64,000 nt of DNA from Aureococcus anophagefferens (lineage: Eukaryota > Sar > Pelagophyceae > Pelagomonadales > Pelagomonadaceae): NCBI RefSeq assembly GCF_000186865.1, contig NW_008705563.1, positions 2,554,690 to 2,618,689 on the forward strand, given 5' to 3'. Of this stretch, positions 8,901 through 20,633 are shown piece by piece. The notes under the pieces were generated by a model. The model did no database searches and was not told the origin of the DNA. It saw only the letters and a program-made list of their open reading frames with translations. Within the stretch, counting starts at the first letter, position 1. Every line of letters starts with the position of its first letter. The translations under genes and the position numbers were made by a program.

Positions 8901-11900
8901 CGCGGCCTCGCCGCAGCGCGCCCAGCGCTCGAGCCAGCCCGCGTCGCCGTCGCGCTGCAAAGCGTCGACGCGCGCCGCGATCGTCGCGCACGCGTCGCGC
9001 GCGCCCGCCTGGAGGTCCCCCGCCAGGACCGCGTCCTCGAAGCCCGCGCCGTCGACGTCCTCGTCCATGGGCAGGTCCCGGGGCGCCTGGGCCACGGGCC
9101 GCCGCAGCAGGAACGCGCTCGGCGCGGCCGCGCGCGTCCGCGCGCGCCGGTCCACGACCTCTAAGAACTCGCGGAGGCCGAGGAGCGTCGAGGGCGCCAA
9201 CGCGTCCAGGCCCAGGTCGTCTTCGAGGGCGCCGAGCTCGCGCACCTCCGCCGCGAGGCGGTCGAGCTGGAGCCGGCTCCGGCCCTCGCGCGTCGCCAGA
9301 TTCCGGAACGCGACGCCGCAGTAGAAGCGCCGCTTCGCCCGCGCGTCGGCGTGCGTCGCCCGCAACAGGACGGCGTCGTCGAAGGCGCCCCGCAGGGCGT
9401 GGCGCCGGGGCGGCGCGCCCGTCCGCAACACGACGTCGCGCGTCGCGTCGGCGACCTGGGCAGCAAAAGGGTGCGAAATTCCCAACTTCAAAGGCTCCTT
9501 CCTATCTCGGTCGTTTTCCGCTCGTTTCGGCTGATTTTTGGACGAGCGATCATCTCTCGGAGCGCTCTCGAAGCGTGGGTGCTATTTCCGAAACGCGCGC
9601 TCGCGGAACACTCACGTTGAAGCGACGTTGAATCACCCTTTTGCTGCCCCGTCGGCGACTCGCTGCTCGACGGCGACCTCCGCGGCGCGCGACGCCTCCA
9701 CGCCGCGCCGCTGGTCCACGAGGGCCACGCGGAAGGCGTGGAGCGACGACCGCCAGGCGTTGAGCGTCGCGTGGGCCGCCAGCGCGTCGCGGTCCTTGTC
9801 CACATCGTCCGCGACGTGCGCGCGGTCGCGCCGGCTCCCGAGCGCGCACCGCGCGAGCGCGAAGCACACGACGCTCCGGCGCGTCTTCCCGTCGGGCGCC
9901 GTCGCCGCGACCTCCGCCGCCAAGGTCTCGACGGCCTGGGCGCCGCCGGGGGCGCCACCGTCGAGGAACGCGCGCGCGCCGCCGAGCGGGCCGCGGTCGC
10001 GGCGCCGCGCGTCCTCGACGACGTGGCGGCAGTCCTCCTTGGGGTCCTCGCCGCAGCGGCAGAAGAGCACGAGGTCCACGGCGAGCTTGCGCAGCGTGTC
10101 GACGTCGCCGCCGCGGGGCTTCGTGAGCAGGTGGAAGTCGCCCGACGACGCGGCCATCGCGTCCGCGATGGTCTTCACGTTCGGGTGCACGGACGACGCG
10201 ACGTAGGCCACGCGCAGGATCCGCTCCCGCGCGTGGAACGCCGCCGTCAGCGCCGGGTCCGCGCCGACCTCGAACAAGGCCGCGTCCTCCACGCGGAGCA
10301 GCGCGCTCCGCGCGTCGAAGCGGTCGCACGGCGCGGCCAGCACGACGCCGTCGTCGAGGAGGTAGAGCAGGCCCCGCGCGCGGTGCGGGCCGTCGTCGCG
10401 GGCGAAGCGCTCGTCGAGCTCCGCCGCGCGCTTCGCGGCGACGTCGGGGACGGCGACGCGCGACCGCGCGTATGTCGACGCCAGAGACACGGCGAGGAGC
10501 TTCGTCGCGGAGAACTTGGCCCGCTTGTCCGCGAAGGGCGAGCCTGCTTCGGGACTCGCGACGCCGGCGAGGTGCAGCGCCGCTCGCTGTGGATTGCGGC
10601 GCGTCCACTCGTCGGCGAGGGGCCGGTAGTAGCCCGGCGACCCGCAGACGTGCGGCAGGAACGTCGCGGAGACGAGCCCTAAAGACGCGTCGCGCGGGTC
10701 CCAGAGGCGCAGCGTGCCGTCGGCGGAGGCCGACGCCAGGAGGGACGCGTGCGGCAGGAATGCGAGGGCCGTCACGGCGCCCTCGTGGCCCCGCAGCCGC
10801 CGCCGCGCGGAGACGACGCCCCGCCGCGTCCCGGCGACGAAATTCTCGACCGCGCTCGCCGTGACGAAGCCGTCGCCGTCGACGTCGAGCGCGAGGGCGA
10901 CGGCGCGCGGGTCGACGTAGGCGTAGCCCTTGTCGTCCGTGTCGTCGCCAAAGTCGATGACGGCGTTTCGCAGTTCCGCGAACGCGTCGGCGAACGCGTC
11001 CGCCGCGATCGCGCCCGCGCCCCTCGCGTCGAGGGACCCGAAGAGCTTGGCGACGGACGCGCGCCTCCGGTCGTGGTAGACGGCGACGCGCGCGTGCTTG
11101 GCGACCTTCGCGCGCGCGTAGGTCGACGCGTTGTTCTCCGTCGGCGCCTCGTGGACCTTTAAAGGGTCCCACAGTTCCAGCGACCCGTCGTCGTCGAACT
11201 CGACCTCGACCAAATCGCCCTCGCCCGTGATCTCCGACGCCTCGAAGATGGACGTGATGGTGCCGATGCGCCAGCCGGGCTCGAGACCCACGGCTTGCGC
11301 GGCGGCCCCGAGGATCTCCCGCGCCTTCCGCACAAAGTCCGGGCCCGGCGGCGCGCCGCGCGCGCCGCCGAAGCGCCGCGGCCGGTCCCAGACCCGCAGC
11401 GTCGCGTCCACGGAGCCCGTGGCGCACAACCGCAGCGCCGGCAAGACGCATAGACAGCTCACGGCCGCCGCGTGGCCGGGCATGATCTGGCAGAGCAGGC
11501 CCGACCGCGCGTCGAACGCGCGGAGCGCGGCGTCGCCATGGACGGACCCGACCAACACGCCGTCCTCCGCGACGAACTCGTAGCGCGCGAGGGCGCCGAC
11601 CGAGGACCACTCCGGGTTCGGGAGATGGCAGGCCTCCGGGTCGTCGAAGAAGCCGAGGCGGAAGTCGCGCATGGGCGGCAGCTCGAGGCGCACGCGCGCC
11701 GTCCGCCCGAACGTCGCGACCTCGTGGAACCGCAGGCAGCCGTCGCCGGCCGTCGTGTTCACGCAGAGCGTCCGCGCGCCCGCGTGGAAGCTCAATATCT
11801 GGGAGGCCGGCTCCAGAGCCAGCAGTCGCTGCGCCAGTTTCTTCGGCAGCGGCGCGGCGTCGCCGTCGTCGTCCGCACCGTCGCCCTCCTCGTAGCGCGG

Positions 11901-14900
11901 CGTCCGCTCGGGGGTCACGACGAGGAGCGGCGTCGACCCGTTGCGCATCTTGCTCACGGCGTCCCAGCTGTCGAGCACGCCGTCGTCCGTCAGCGAGAAG
12001 ACGACGTGGAGCGCGTCGTCGACCACAACTTCGAGGACCCGGGGCCGCCGCGGCGGCGCCTCGCGCACGAGCGCCAGGTCCGCAGACGCCTCCTCGGCGG
12101 CGGGCCCGCGGAACGTCGGCGCGCCGGCGAGGGACGCGACGACGGGCGACGGGCCGGCGCGGAAGAGCTCCGCCGGCGGCGGCGGTTTCCTCGATTTCCC
12201 CGGCGCGGCGACGTCGCCGAAGACGAGCGCCTCGACGTGGCGCCACGTGAGGAAGCAGTCGTGCGTCGGGTCGAAGGACGACGTCGCCACGTCCGCGAAG
12301 ACGTCTCGCAGGTTCGCGTCCCGCCGCACCTCCAGGTTCAGGAAGGGCCGCACGTCCGCCGCCTGGCGGAGCTTCTCGACGAACGCCGGCCCCGGCGCGC
12401 CGTCGAGCGACCGGCCCGCCGCGCGCGACGCCTCCGCGACGGCGCCGACCCAGAGCGGCCGCAGCGTCCAGAGCACGTGGCGCCGCCAGCCGTTGATGCC
12501 GCCGCCGAGGTAGCGGCCCTCGTGGTCCACGGGCACGCCCAGGTCGCCGCAGTGCTTCGCGCGGAGGTCGACGAGGTCCGCGAACGTGAGCAGCGCGCCG
12601 TAGTCGTCGCGCGCGCACGCCATGGCGTGCGCCTCGCCGGAGCCCAACGCGCCCTCCAGATCCCGGAAAACCGCGGGCAGCGCGTCGGCGCTCAAATAGC
12701 CGTCGTCCGTCTGGTGGCAGCGGAACGCGAGGCCCAGGTCCGCGCGCGCGCCGTCCGCGAGGCGCCAGGCCCAGGCGCCCTCGGCCCGCGACGTCGCCGC
12801 GCGCAGCGGGACGCGCGCCACGTCCCGGGCGTCGCGCCGGTAGAACCGGGGCAGGACGTCGTCGACGAAGTCGAGGTCGCGGTGCGCTTCCAGCGCGAGA
12901 TCGCCGAAAAGCGCCGCGACGTCCGCGTCCGCCTGCGTCGCCGCCGCGACCATCGCCGGCGTCAAAAAGCCCGTGCGGTCCTTGTCGACGCGGTCGAACA
13001 AGCGCCGCAGGTCGCTCAGCGTGAACCCGTCGCCGAAGCTCACGAGCGCCTCGTCGTCGCCGCGCGCCTCGCGGAGCAGCAGCGACCCGAGCGGCGCGAC
13101 GGACCCCGCGAGGCCCGCGCCGTCGCGCGCGAAGACCGCGTGGGCCAGCACCGTGGACCGCGGCACGGCGCGCGCGTCGAAGCGGGCCTGGGCCTCCCGG
13201 CTCGCGAGGAGCCGCTCGCCGAGCGCGCACGCGCGGTCGATCGCGGGTTTCAAAACGTCGTTGTGGACGAAGAGGATCGCCGCGGCGCGGCGGAACGTGT
13301 CCCTCTCCTTGGCCGTCGCGCGGAACATGACAACGGGCGCGCCGACGCCGTGGTTGTACTGCAGCGGCCCGCTCAGGTGGATGGACCCGAGCCGGCTCAC
13401 GAACTTCTCCTCCTGGAGGCCGCCGACGTGGCCCACGCGCGCCTTCCAGCCGACCTTCCAGCCCGCGTTCGACGCGACGTGGAGCACGGTCGCGCCGGCC
13501 TTGGCCGGCTCCGTGAGCGACGTCTTGACGTCCGTGACGCCCTCGGGCCGGAGCTGGCCGTCCACGACGGGCCCCTGCTGCGGCGCGTGCGCGGGCGCGT
13601 ACTCGGGCCGCAGGAACGTCTTGTCGTGCTCCTTGCGCGGGTCGAGGCGCGAGCTCTTGGACGGGCGCGCGCCGCTGAACTTCATGGGCTTCTGCGCGGG
13701 CTCCTCCTCGTACGCGCGGCGCGGCGCGACGGTCTTCTTCGCGGTTTTGAGCTCGTGGAGCTGCGACGCGAGGCGGTCCGCCAGTTTCTTCGCCTTGACG
13801 GCCTCGTGCTCCGCCTTCGCCTTGGCGACCTCGGCGTCGCGGAGCTTCTTCGCTTCCAGACGCGCGCTTCTTCTCCGCGACGGCCGCCTCGCGCTGGCGG
13901 TGCGCGCGGGCCGTCGACGACCGCGCGGGCATCGTCGACCGCGCGGCGTTGGCGAAGGACGGCGCGGCGCTCTTCGGGCGCTCCTTGGTCGCCGCGGGGA
14001 CGGCCGTCGTCGTCGCGGACTTGGGCCGCTTGTCGACCTTCCTGCCCGCGGCCGCGGCCGCGTCGAGCGCCGCGCGCTCTTTCAGATACGGCAGCGCGGC
14101 CTCGAGCTCGAGGGCCCGCGCCTCGAGCTCGGGCAGGGGCGCGTCCTTGGGGAGCACGAAGAGGCCGCCGTCGGCCTCGCGGAAGCCGAGGGCCACGAAG
14201 AGCTTGAGCCCGCCGGGCACCGCGAGGATCTTCTCCTGGAAGACGCGGTTCGACGTCGACAGCCGCCGGTACTTGTCCGCCGTCGGGTGCTCGAGCACGT
14301 TCCGTAAGTACTTGATGCAGATGGACACGATGGTCACCCACGTGTTCACGTCGCCGCCGAGGCCGTGGATGCCCGCGGTCACCGCGCGGACGTCGGACAC
14401 CGTCGGGTGGTCGAGCGCCGTCGCGCGGCCCTGCAATTCCGCGCGGACGAGGCGCAGCTCCTCGAGCACGTCCGCCGGCACGCTCGCCCACTTCTCGCCG
14501 CCCCGCGACCGCAGGGCGAGCACGGCGCCGTTTTCTTCGAGCTGGAAGCCGCACGCGACCATCAAAGAGACGCCGCCCGCGTGGCGGCCGACGGCCCGCT
14601 CGAAGGCCGCGTCGCTCAGCTTGACGCGCCAGTGGTTCCCGTCGCTCGGCGCGTCGATGATGCGTTTTAACGTGCGGAGCACGTGGGCGCAGACGTTCGC
14701 CGCCTCGCGCAGCGTGCACGACACGCGGAGCGTGCCGACGGCCGCGGCGACGCCGAAGTCCGCGGCCTCCTTCGCGGCCTTTTTTTTCGACACGCTCAGC
14801 GCGAACATGGGCGCCAGGGCATTCAGGAAATCGGATAGGGACACGGTGCCGTCGCGGTCCGCGTCGTGCTTCGCGATCCAGCGGTCCAGCGCCTCGCCGT

Positions 14901-17448
14901 CGCTCGGTTTGCCGAGCTTCGTAAACACGGTCTTCAGGTCGCTCCGCGTCACCGCGCCGTCGCCGTCCACGTCGTAGGCCGCGAAGGCGCGCCGCGCCAT
15001 CTGGAGCTGGGCCTGCTGGACGTGCGTGCCCCGGCGGAGCATCGACTCGAGCTCCGACACGCCCGACGTCTTCACGATTTTCCCCGCGCGATCCTTGCCG
15101 ACGACCTTGCGCCCCGCGCCCTTGGTGCCCTTGGCCTCGAGTTCGTCGACGTCCTTCTCGAGGGACCGCAGCGCGTCCTCGAGGTCCGCGAGCGCGCGGT
15201 AGAGGAACGCCTCGGTCTCTCCGTCGAGCTTCGGGAAGGAGAAGTCGCGCCGCTGCGACGCCTTGGGCAGATCCGCCTGGCCGCGCAGTTCGAGCACGAA
15301 GAACGCCTTCGTCGCGTCGGGCCCGAAGCCCACGGACCGGAGCAGCGCCGCGCCGCCGGTGTGGCGCAGCACGGCTTTCGCCAAGACGCCGTTCTCGGCG
15401 CGGACGCGGTAGACGCGCGGGTCGCCCGGGTTCTTGAGCACGTTCGTCACGAGCTTGTGCGCGAGGTCCGCCGCCGCCTTGAGGTCGCCGGGCCCGCACT
15501 TGTGCTCGCGCATCTCGCGGAGCGCCGCGTGCACCGAAGGAGCGCCCAGATGCGTCGCCAGGGACACCTCGATCTCCTGGAGCCGCGCCTTGAGGAGCAT
15601 GACCGTGTCGCCGGGCAGGCGGTCCAGAGGCCGGTGCCGCGCGTCGGCCACCGTGCCCTTGATGGCGAGCCACTCGCGCTTTTTGGACCCGCTGCTCGAC
15701 GTCGCGTCGACGACGCGCTGCCCGAAGCCGATGGCCGCCATGAGCTCCTTGCCGCCCCGCAGGCGCCCGATGCGCGACGCGAAGGCCGCGTTGTCCGTCG
15801 CGACGCGCCAGTACTGCGTCGACGCCGGGAACTCGACCGCGTTGGCCACGTAGCGCGCCGCGAGCTCGCCCGCGGCGCGGACCTCCGCGGGCGTCGACGT
15901 GAGCCGGAGCCGCGCGAAGGCCGACGCGACCGTCGCCTCCGTCTCGCCCGCGGCCTCGACGAGGTGGCCCGCGATGGAGAAGAATTCCGCGAGGGTGAAG
16001 GGCGCGTACTTCTTCGACTTTTTTTGCCGCCGCGACGCGTCGTCGTCGTAGTCGCCGTCGGAGCCCGCGTCGCCCTTGGCCTCCTCCCGGTCGCTCCGGT
16101 CGTCGTGGTCGTCCGCGGGCCGCTGGAAGGCGCGGAGCACGGCGTCGCGCAGCGCGTGGTGCTTCTTCGTGTCGAGCTTGCACTTGTGCAAAATCGTCTC
16201 CGCGCGGCTCGCCGGCAGCTGGCCGAGGCGGTCCGCGTCGAGCGCCTCGAAGGCGTCGCGCACGTGTCGCACGAGCTCGCCGATGCGCACGGACCGCCCG
16301 ACGCAGAGGCGCCGCACGAGGCTCCCGTGCTGGAGCGGCGTGCCCTCCCACTTCTCCTCCGCGAAGACGACGGACGCGATCTCCGCCAAAGGCCGCAAGG
16401 GGCCGTCGGCGCCGTCGACGGCGCGCGCCGGCGGGCGCACGTTGTCCAACGCGCTCGCCGTCGCGTCCGTGGGCGCGCGGCCCCGCTGCGACGCGACGAA
16501 GAGCGCGTGGTACGCGGAGACGAATTCGACGAACGACAGGAAGTCGTCGCGCTTCAGGCCGCTGTCCTTGAGCACGAGCTGCAGGCGGCTCGGCGCAATA
16601 TCAAAACCCACGTCCCGGAACACGCTCCGCAGGTCGTCGACGGGCAGCCCGAGCCGCGCCTTGCCCAGCGACGCCGCGCCGCCGCGCGCCGCCGTGTGCG
16701 GCGCGCACCGCCGCTTGAAGGCGTCCTCGAGCTTCAGCAGCTGCTTGCGCCCCAGGGTCCGCGCCCACTCCGCGGCGATGGCCGCCTCGTCGGCGAAGAG
16801 GGCCGGCCCGTCGCCCGGCGCGCGGCCGCCCGCCGTCCGCGACGCCGGGTCGGGGCCCGCCGTCGGGTCGTGGAAGATGCCCGCGAAGCACTTGGCGAAC
16901 TCGAGGAAGTCGAGCGTGCGCCGGCTCCGCGACCGCCGCCCCCGCTTGCGCAGCCAGTCGAGCACGTCGCTCCGCACGGCGACGCGGTGCAGCAGGCTGA
17001 AGGCCGCGAGGCAGTCGTCGACGTCGAGCTCGCCCTCGCGCATGCTGTCGGCCTTGTCGAAGGCGCCGCGCAAGGCCCGCGCGTGCTCCTTGCCCAGGAG
17101 CTTCTCGAGGCGCCGCAGCTCGTCGCGCTCGCGCTCGACGTCGCCGCGGAGCAACGGCCGGCGGCCGCCGCCGCCGCGGCGCGCGTGCGCGTCGACCGCG
17201 AGCGCCTCGAGGCACTCCCAGCTGCTCGCGCGCTTGCGGCTCGAGAGCTTCCCGGAGGGCTCGCGGGGCCGCCGCAGCTTCGACTCGTCGACGTTCTCGA
17301 GCTCCGTGCCGTCGTCGAGCTCCAGGTCGACCTCGCCGTCGCGGCCGACGCGCAGCACGCGGCCCTTGAGCCACTTGCCCATGAGCAGCGCCTCGACCTT
17401 CATGTCGCGCTCGGCCTCGAGGCCGCCGTCATGATCGTCGTCGGACAT
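5919..17448 (-). CDS. Giant PUB / EF-hand / WD40 / pseudokinase protein (~3,770 aa, frame-disrupted)
   Basis: Starting at ATG 17448, the N-terminal ~1,196 residues hold EF-hand-like segments, four PUB domains (about 525-605, 655-725, 912-982 and 1038-1105; e.g. NVLEHPTADKYRRLSTSN then GFREADGGLFVL) and a canonical EF-hand pair at ~816-884 (DVDGDGAV, DADRDGTV). Next come a charged coiled coil, a further EF-hand-like part and WD40 repeats (GSVDATLRVWD, SASADGTLRLWD). A family-B introner intron (9456-9659) then joins EQR to VADATRDVV in phase 0. The second exon has a kinase-like fold without recognisable HRD or DFG motifs (probable pseudokinase) and a helical ARM-like tail ending at 5919. Three places need a frame change (~13861-13868, ~7606-7613, ~7119-7124); coding quality is good on both sides. 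PUB domains in other proteins bind p97/VCP. Confidence 0.75.
9456..9651 (-). mobile_element. Introner element, family B, copy 1 (intron 9456-9659)
   Basis: The 196-bp element has terminal inverted repeats built on CTGGGCAGCAAAAGGGTG; the other end starts CGGGGCAGCAAAAGGGTG, one mismatch. On the gene (minus) strand the 8-bp duplication GTCGCCGA flanks it (plus coordinates 9448-9455 and 9652-9659). The first copy gives the GT donor and the element end the CAG acceptor; the 204-nt intron restores the frame in phase 0. It shares the CCAAAAATCAGCCGAAACGA core with the other long introners. Confidence 0.92.
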
Positions 17449-17646
17449 TATAGTCGCTGTGTGTGCTACGGGCAGCCCATCATACTTTGATCAATCGGGC
17501 GCGCAAACGCTGTGTTGCCTGGTGAACGCAGACCATATCATCGACGGTGCGGGGGACAACGACGACGAGCGCTGGGCGTCGGCGGCGCGGAGGGCGTCGG
17601 CCGCGTCTCCTCGGAGAGGTCTGCCCGGCGTGTTGCCGCCGCGGCC
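17449..17646. promoter_or_regulatory. Divergent promoter between giant PUB gene and ZMYND12-like gene
   Basis: A gap of 198 bp separates the two divergent start codons, so regulatory sequence must be shared. On the minus strand the giant gene's ATG is embedded in GACTATAATGTCC, again a TATA-like string at the start codon. No other motif is clear. Confidence 0.4.
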
Positions 17647-18885
17647 ATGGCGCAGACGCAGGCGCAGACGCCCTACCGGCTGCTGACGCTCAACACCTTG
17701 GCCTTTCCCAAGGGGAAGCTGCCGCGATGCGAGCTCACGGGGCTGCCCGCGGCCGTGCAGTGCGTGACGCCGCACATCACGCTCTACTACGCGACGAAGG
17801 AGCACGCCGAGGAGGCCTGGCACGGCATCATGCACAAGATCGCGCCGCTCCTGGGCCCGCTGCGCGCGCCGTCCGTCGTCGTCGGGTCCGAGGAGGACCG
17901 CGCGAAGCGCGAGTACACGATGGAGATGTCGAAGAAGGCGCTGATCGATCTCTGCACCCAGGAGGCGTCGAAGTTTCTAGTCGCCGGCCGCTACGAGCTC
18001 GCCCTGCCGGGCGCGATCCAGGCGCTCGCGTTCCTCAAGGACATCCACGGGGAAGGCGCCGTCGAGATGATCGCGCCGTACCTGCAGCTGGCGGAGGCGA
18101 ACTTAGGCCTGGGCCGCTTCCAGCAGGCCGAGGAGTTCCTGTCCCTGGCGAACTGGTCCATCCTCAAGAACCCGGACTGCAGCAACAACCTGCGGAGCCA
18201 GCTCCACCGGAATTTCGGGAAACTGTACAGCGCGCAGGGCAAGCTGGACCAGGCGCTCGTGGAGCTGAGCCACGACATCTACTGCTCGTCGCTCGAGGCG
18301 GGGCCGGAGCACATCGACACGTCCGCGGGCTACTACCACACGGCCTCCGTGTTCTACGCGCAGCACCGCATCGAGAACGCGCTGGCCTTCTACGACAAGG
18401 TCGTCGACATCTGGTACAAGTTCCTCGTCTCCGCGCGGTCCAACGCGGACCTCGCGGGGTCGCTGGGCGAGTCGCAGCAGCAGGAGGCCATGGACATGCT
18501 CGACCACGTCCTGAGCACGCGCGTCAAGCTCCTCGGCGACGGCCACATCGCGACGGGCGAGGCCAAGTACACGCTGGGCCTGCTGAATCTGTTCGCGGGC
18601 AAGGTCGACCCGGCGCGGGAGCACGTCCAGGCGGCCTGCGCGACCTACATGAAGCACCTCGGCCCGGACCACCCGTCGACGAAGGACATCCAGGAGGTGT
18701 TGGCGCGCATCATGGGCGACGACATGCGACCGGGCTCGCCGGGGCCCGACGGCGAGTTCCACCCGGACGCGACGCTCCAGCCCCCGGACGACTTCGCCTC
18801 CCACTTCCCCAGCGACATGCAGCGCGCGGCGACGCAGTCCCCCATCCCCATGCCCCCGCCGAGCGCGTCCGTCCCGCCCGTCTGA
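17647..18885 (+). CDS. ZMYND12: ZMYND12-like TPR protein with degenerate MYND finger
   Basis: The protein is 412 aa from ATG 17647 (GCGGCCATGG context). Its order and motifs follow animal ZMYND12, an axoneme-associated protein: [11 protein letters not shown] at the N-terminus, a segment ending in [11 protein letters not shown], then TPR helices with [57 protein letters not shown] and VDIWYKFL. The MYND region keeps only two cysteines ([13 protein letters not shown]); the remaining zinc ligands are replaced, so it probably does not bind zinc as a MYND finger. The C-terminal ~70 residues are Pro-rich. By family knowledge the role is flagellar. The family assignment is from memory of the animal protein and was not searched. 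Confidence 0.7.
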   Translation: MAQTQAQTPYRLLTLNTLAFPKGKLPRCELTGLPAAVQCVTPHITLYYATKEHAEEAWHGIMHKIAPLLGPLRAPSVVVGSEEDRAKREYTMEMSKKALIDLCTQEASKFLVAGRYELALPGAIQALAFLKDIHGEGAVEMIAPYLQLAEANLGLGRFQQAEEFLSLANWSILKNPDCSNNLRSQLHRNFGKLYSAQGKLDQALVELSHDIYCSSLEAGPEHIDTSAGYYHTASVFYAQHRIENALAFYDKVVDIWYKFLVSARSNADLAGSLGESQQQEAMDMLDHVLSTRVKLLGDGHIATGEAKYTLGLLNLFAGKVDPAREHVQAACATYMKHLGPDHPSTKDIQEVLARIMGDDMRPGSPGPDGEFHPDATLQPPDDFASHFPSDMQRAATQSPIPMPPPSASVPPV

Positions 18886-19139
18886 GCGCCGGCGGCCCGC
18901 TAACATTCGTCGAATGCAAAGGAGACCCATTGCACCTGGCTCATGTTCCTGGCCCGCGGCACCCGTCACGCGCGCACGCAGCGCTCCCGAGCAGCCTCCA
19001 AGCGCGCGACAGCCGGCGGCGCGCGCAGCGCTTGACGACCCAACGCTCAAGAGTGCCAAAACAAAGGCGCGAGCATGGCGTGGTGAAAAGTCGGGGTTTG
19101 AAGAGTCCAAAGCCGACCGCGCCGCCGTCTGACCGCGCC

Positions 19140-19747
19140 ATGTCCAACTCCGTCAGCAACCGCCTCCTGGCGCCCGAGGTCTACGAGGCCGCGCGGCGCA
19201 TGAAGGGCAACACGACCCAGGAGCCGAACCCCGGCGAGATGGTGTCGGCCTACGCGCGGGCCCAGCACATGTCGCCGCACAGCATCGTCGGGGGCTCGAC
19301 GAAGGCGCCCAAGGCGCTCGTCGACGAGTACGGCCGGAAGATCAGCGAGATCCCCGAGGAGACGCGGATGAGCGAGACCCCCGCCGCGCCGCCGCCGCCG
19401 CCTCCGCCGCCGCCGCCGCCGCCGCCGCCGCAGCCGGCCGCGCCCGCGGAGCCCGCGCAGCCGATTCTCTACTCCTACACGCCGGCGACGGCGACGGCGC
19501 CCCAGCAGCCCCAGCAGCAGCAGCCTCAGCAGTACGGCGCGCCGTACCAGCAACAGTCGGGATACCCGCCGCAGCAGGGCTACGCGCCGCAGGGCTACGC
19601 GCCCCAGCCGCAGGGCTACGGCTACCCGCCGCAGCAGCCGCAGCAGGGCTACGGCTACCCGCCGCAGCAGCCGGGCTACCCGCCGCAGCAGCAGGGCTAC
19701 GGCTACCCGCCGCCGCAGCAGGGCTACGGTTATCCGCCGCAGCAGCC

Positions 19748-19779
<32 letters not shown>

Positions 19780-19804
19780 CGCAGCAGGGCTACCCGCAAC
19801 AGCC

Positions 19805-19836
<32 letters not shown>

Positions 19837-20225
19837 CGCCGCAGGGCTACCCGCCGCAGCAGGGCTACGCGCCGCAGCAGGGCTACCCGCCGCAGCAAGG
19901 CTACGCGCCGCAGCAGGGCTACCCGCCGCAGGGCTATCCCCCGCCGCAGCAGCAAGGCTATCCGCCGCCGCAGCAGCACGGCCCTCCGCCGCAGCAGCGA
20001 GGCCGTTCGCCGCAGCCGGGCGAGCCGGGCTACGTCTATCCGCAGCAGCGGGCGGACTACCGCCCCCCGAACCTCAACCCGCCGACCAACCCGGCCTACA
20101 AGTCGCAGCTCGAGCTCTACAAGCAGCAGCTCGAGGCCCACAACCGGGGCTCCCACATACCGGATACCGAGCGCCCCATGGGTGTCCGGTGGCACCCCGA
20201 TGACGAGCTGAAGGAAGGACAGTAA
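19140..20225 (+). CDS. Pro/Gln/Gly/Tyr-rich repeat protein
   Basis: This is a 361-aa protein with an ordered ~80-residue N-terminus ([20 protein letters not shown]...), a polyproline run, then ~25 imperfect [12 protein letters not shown] units, and a ~60-residue C-terminus that includes [18 protein letters not shown]. Such Tyr/Gln/Pro arrays occur in coat, annexin-like and phase-separating proteins; I recognise no family from the flanks. There is no signal peptide or membrane helix. The start is the first ATG of the open frame with a CGCGCC context, 254 bp after the preceding gene. Confidence 0.8.
19556..20040 (+). repeat. In-gene tandem GYPPQQ-type repeat
   Basis: Tandem 15-24 bp units encode [20 protein letters not shown] and PGYPPQQQ variants; a polyproline stretch (about 19382-19430) precedes it. 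Unit lengths are multiples of three and the frame is kept, so copy number can change without a frameshift. Confidence 0.85.
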
Positions 20226-20633
20226 GTCCGAATTTTCCCGGGAAAAGACGACGGGGCAGCGGCCGGCCCCAAGCGCCACCTCCATGTTGTCGGCGACGAG
20301 TGGCGCCGGCTGTGCTCTCCGGGGCCGCCTCTCGACCAATGAAAAGGCCTGCTTCCTGAAACATCAACAAGGTGAACAACAATAAGTCAAACAATTCAGT
20401 TGAACAATATCCGATCTTTCCACAAGGAGGCGGCGCGTGCAGGTGGCAGCCCGCGATCTTTGGAACAAGAGCTCTTCTCAATCCAAAGCACAAGCATCGA
20501 TCCGCGTCCTACAACTTGCGCCCTGCCCGCCCCGCAGCCCCCCCCCGTTGCCCCGCAGCCTCCCCATTGCCTCCCGCGCAACGCGCCACACCCACTCACC
20601 GCGCCGCCCCAACGCAGACACTCACTCATCACA
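20226..20633. other. Intergenic region upstream of the light-harvesting gene
   Basis: This 408-bp stretch has no convincing gene. Its central part (~20340-20420) is AT-richer than the surroundings (GTGAACAACAATAAG...), and the part before the ATG is C-rich (CCCGCAGCCCCCCCCCGTTG), typical of a leader. It presumably contains the promoter and 5' leader of the light-harvesting gene; I see no defined box. Confidence 0.5.

Noticed and set aside
7197..9491. Independent protein-kinase gene starting at a Met at 9491
   Set aside because: That Met lies inside the introner; the exon is continuous in phase with the upstream WD40 part once the intron is removed, and the kinase motifs HRD and DFG are not present.
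9550..13860. Continuation of the 17448 minus frame beyond ~13860 as one 2,632-codon ORF
   Set aside because: After ~13860 this frame becomes Arg/Pro-rich, while the neighbouring frame shows coiled-coil, WD40 and EF-hand sequence; the true protein changes frame there.
11472..14207. 911-codon plus-strand open frame across the giant minus-strand gene
   Set aside because: It is Arg/Ala-rich without motifs and lies opposite recognisable WD40 and EF-hand coding; high GC leaves complementary frames free of stops.
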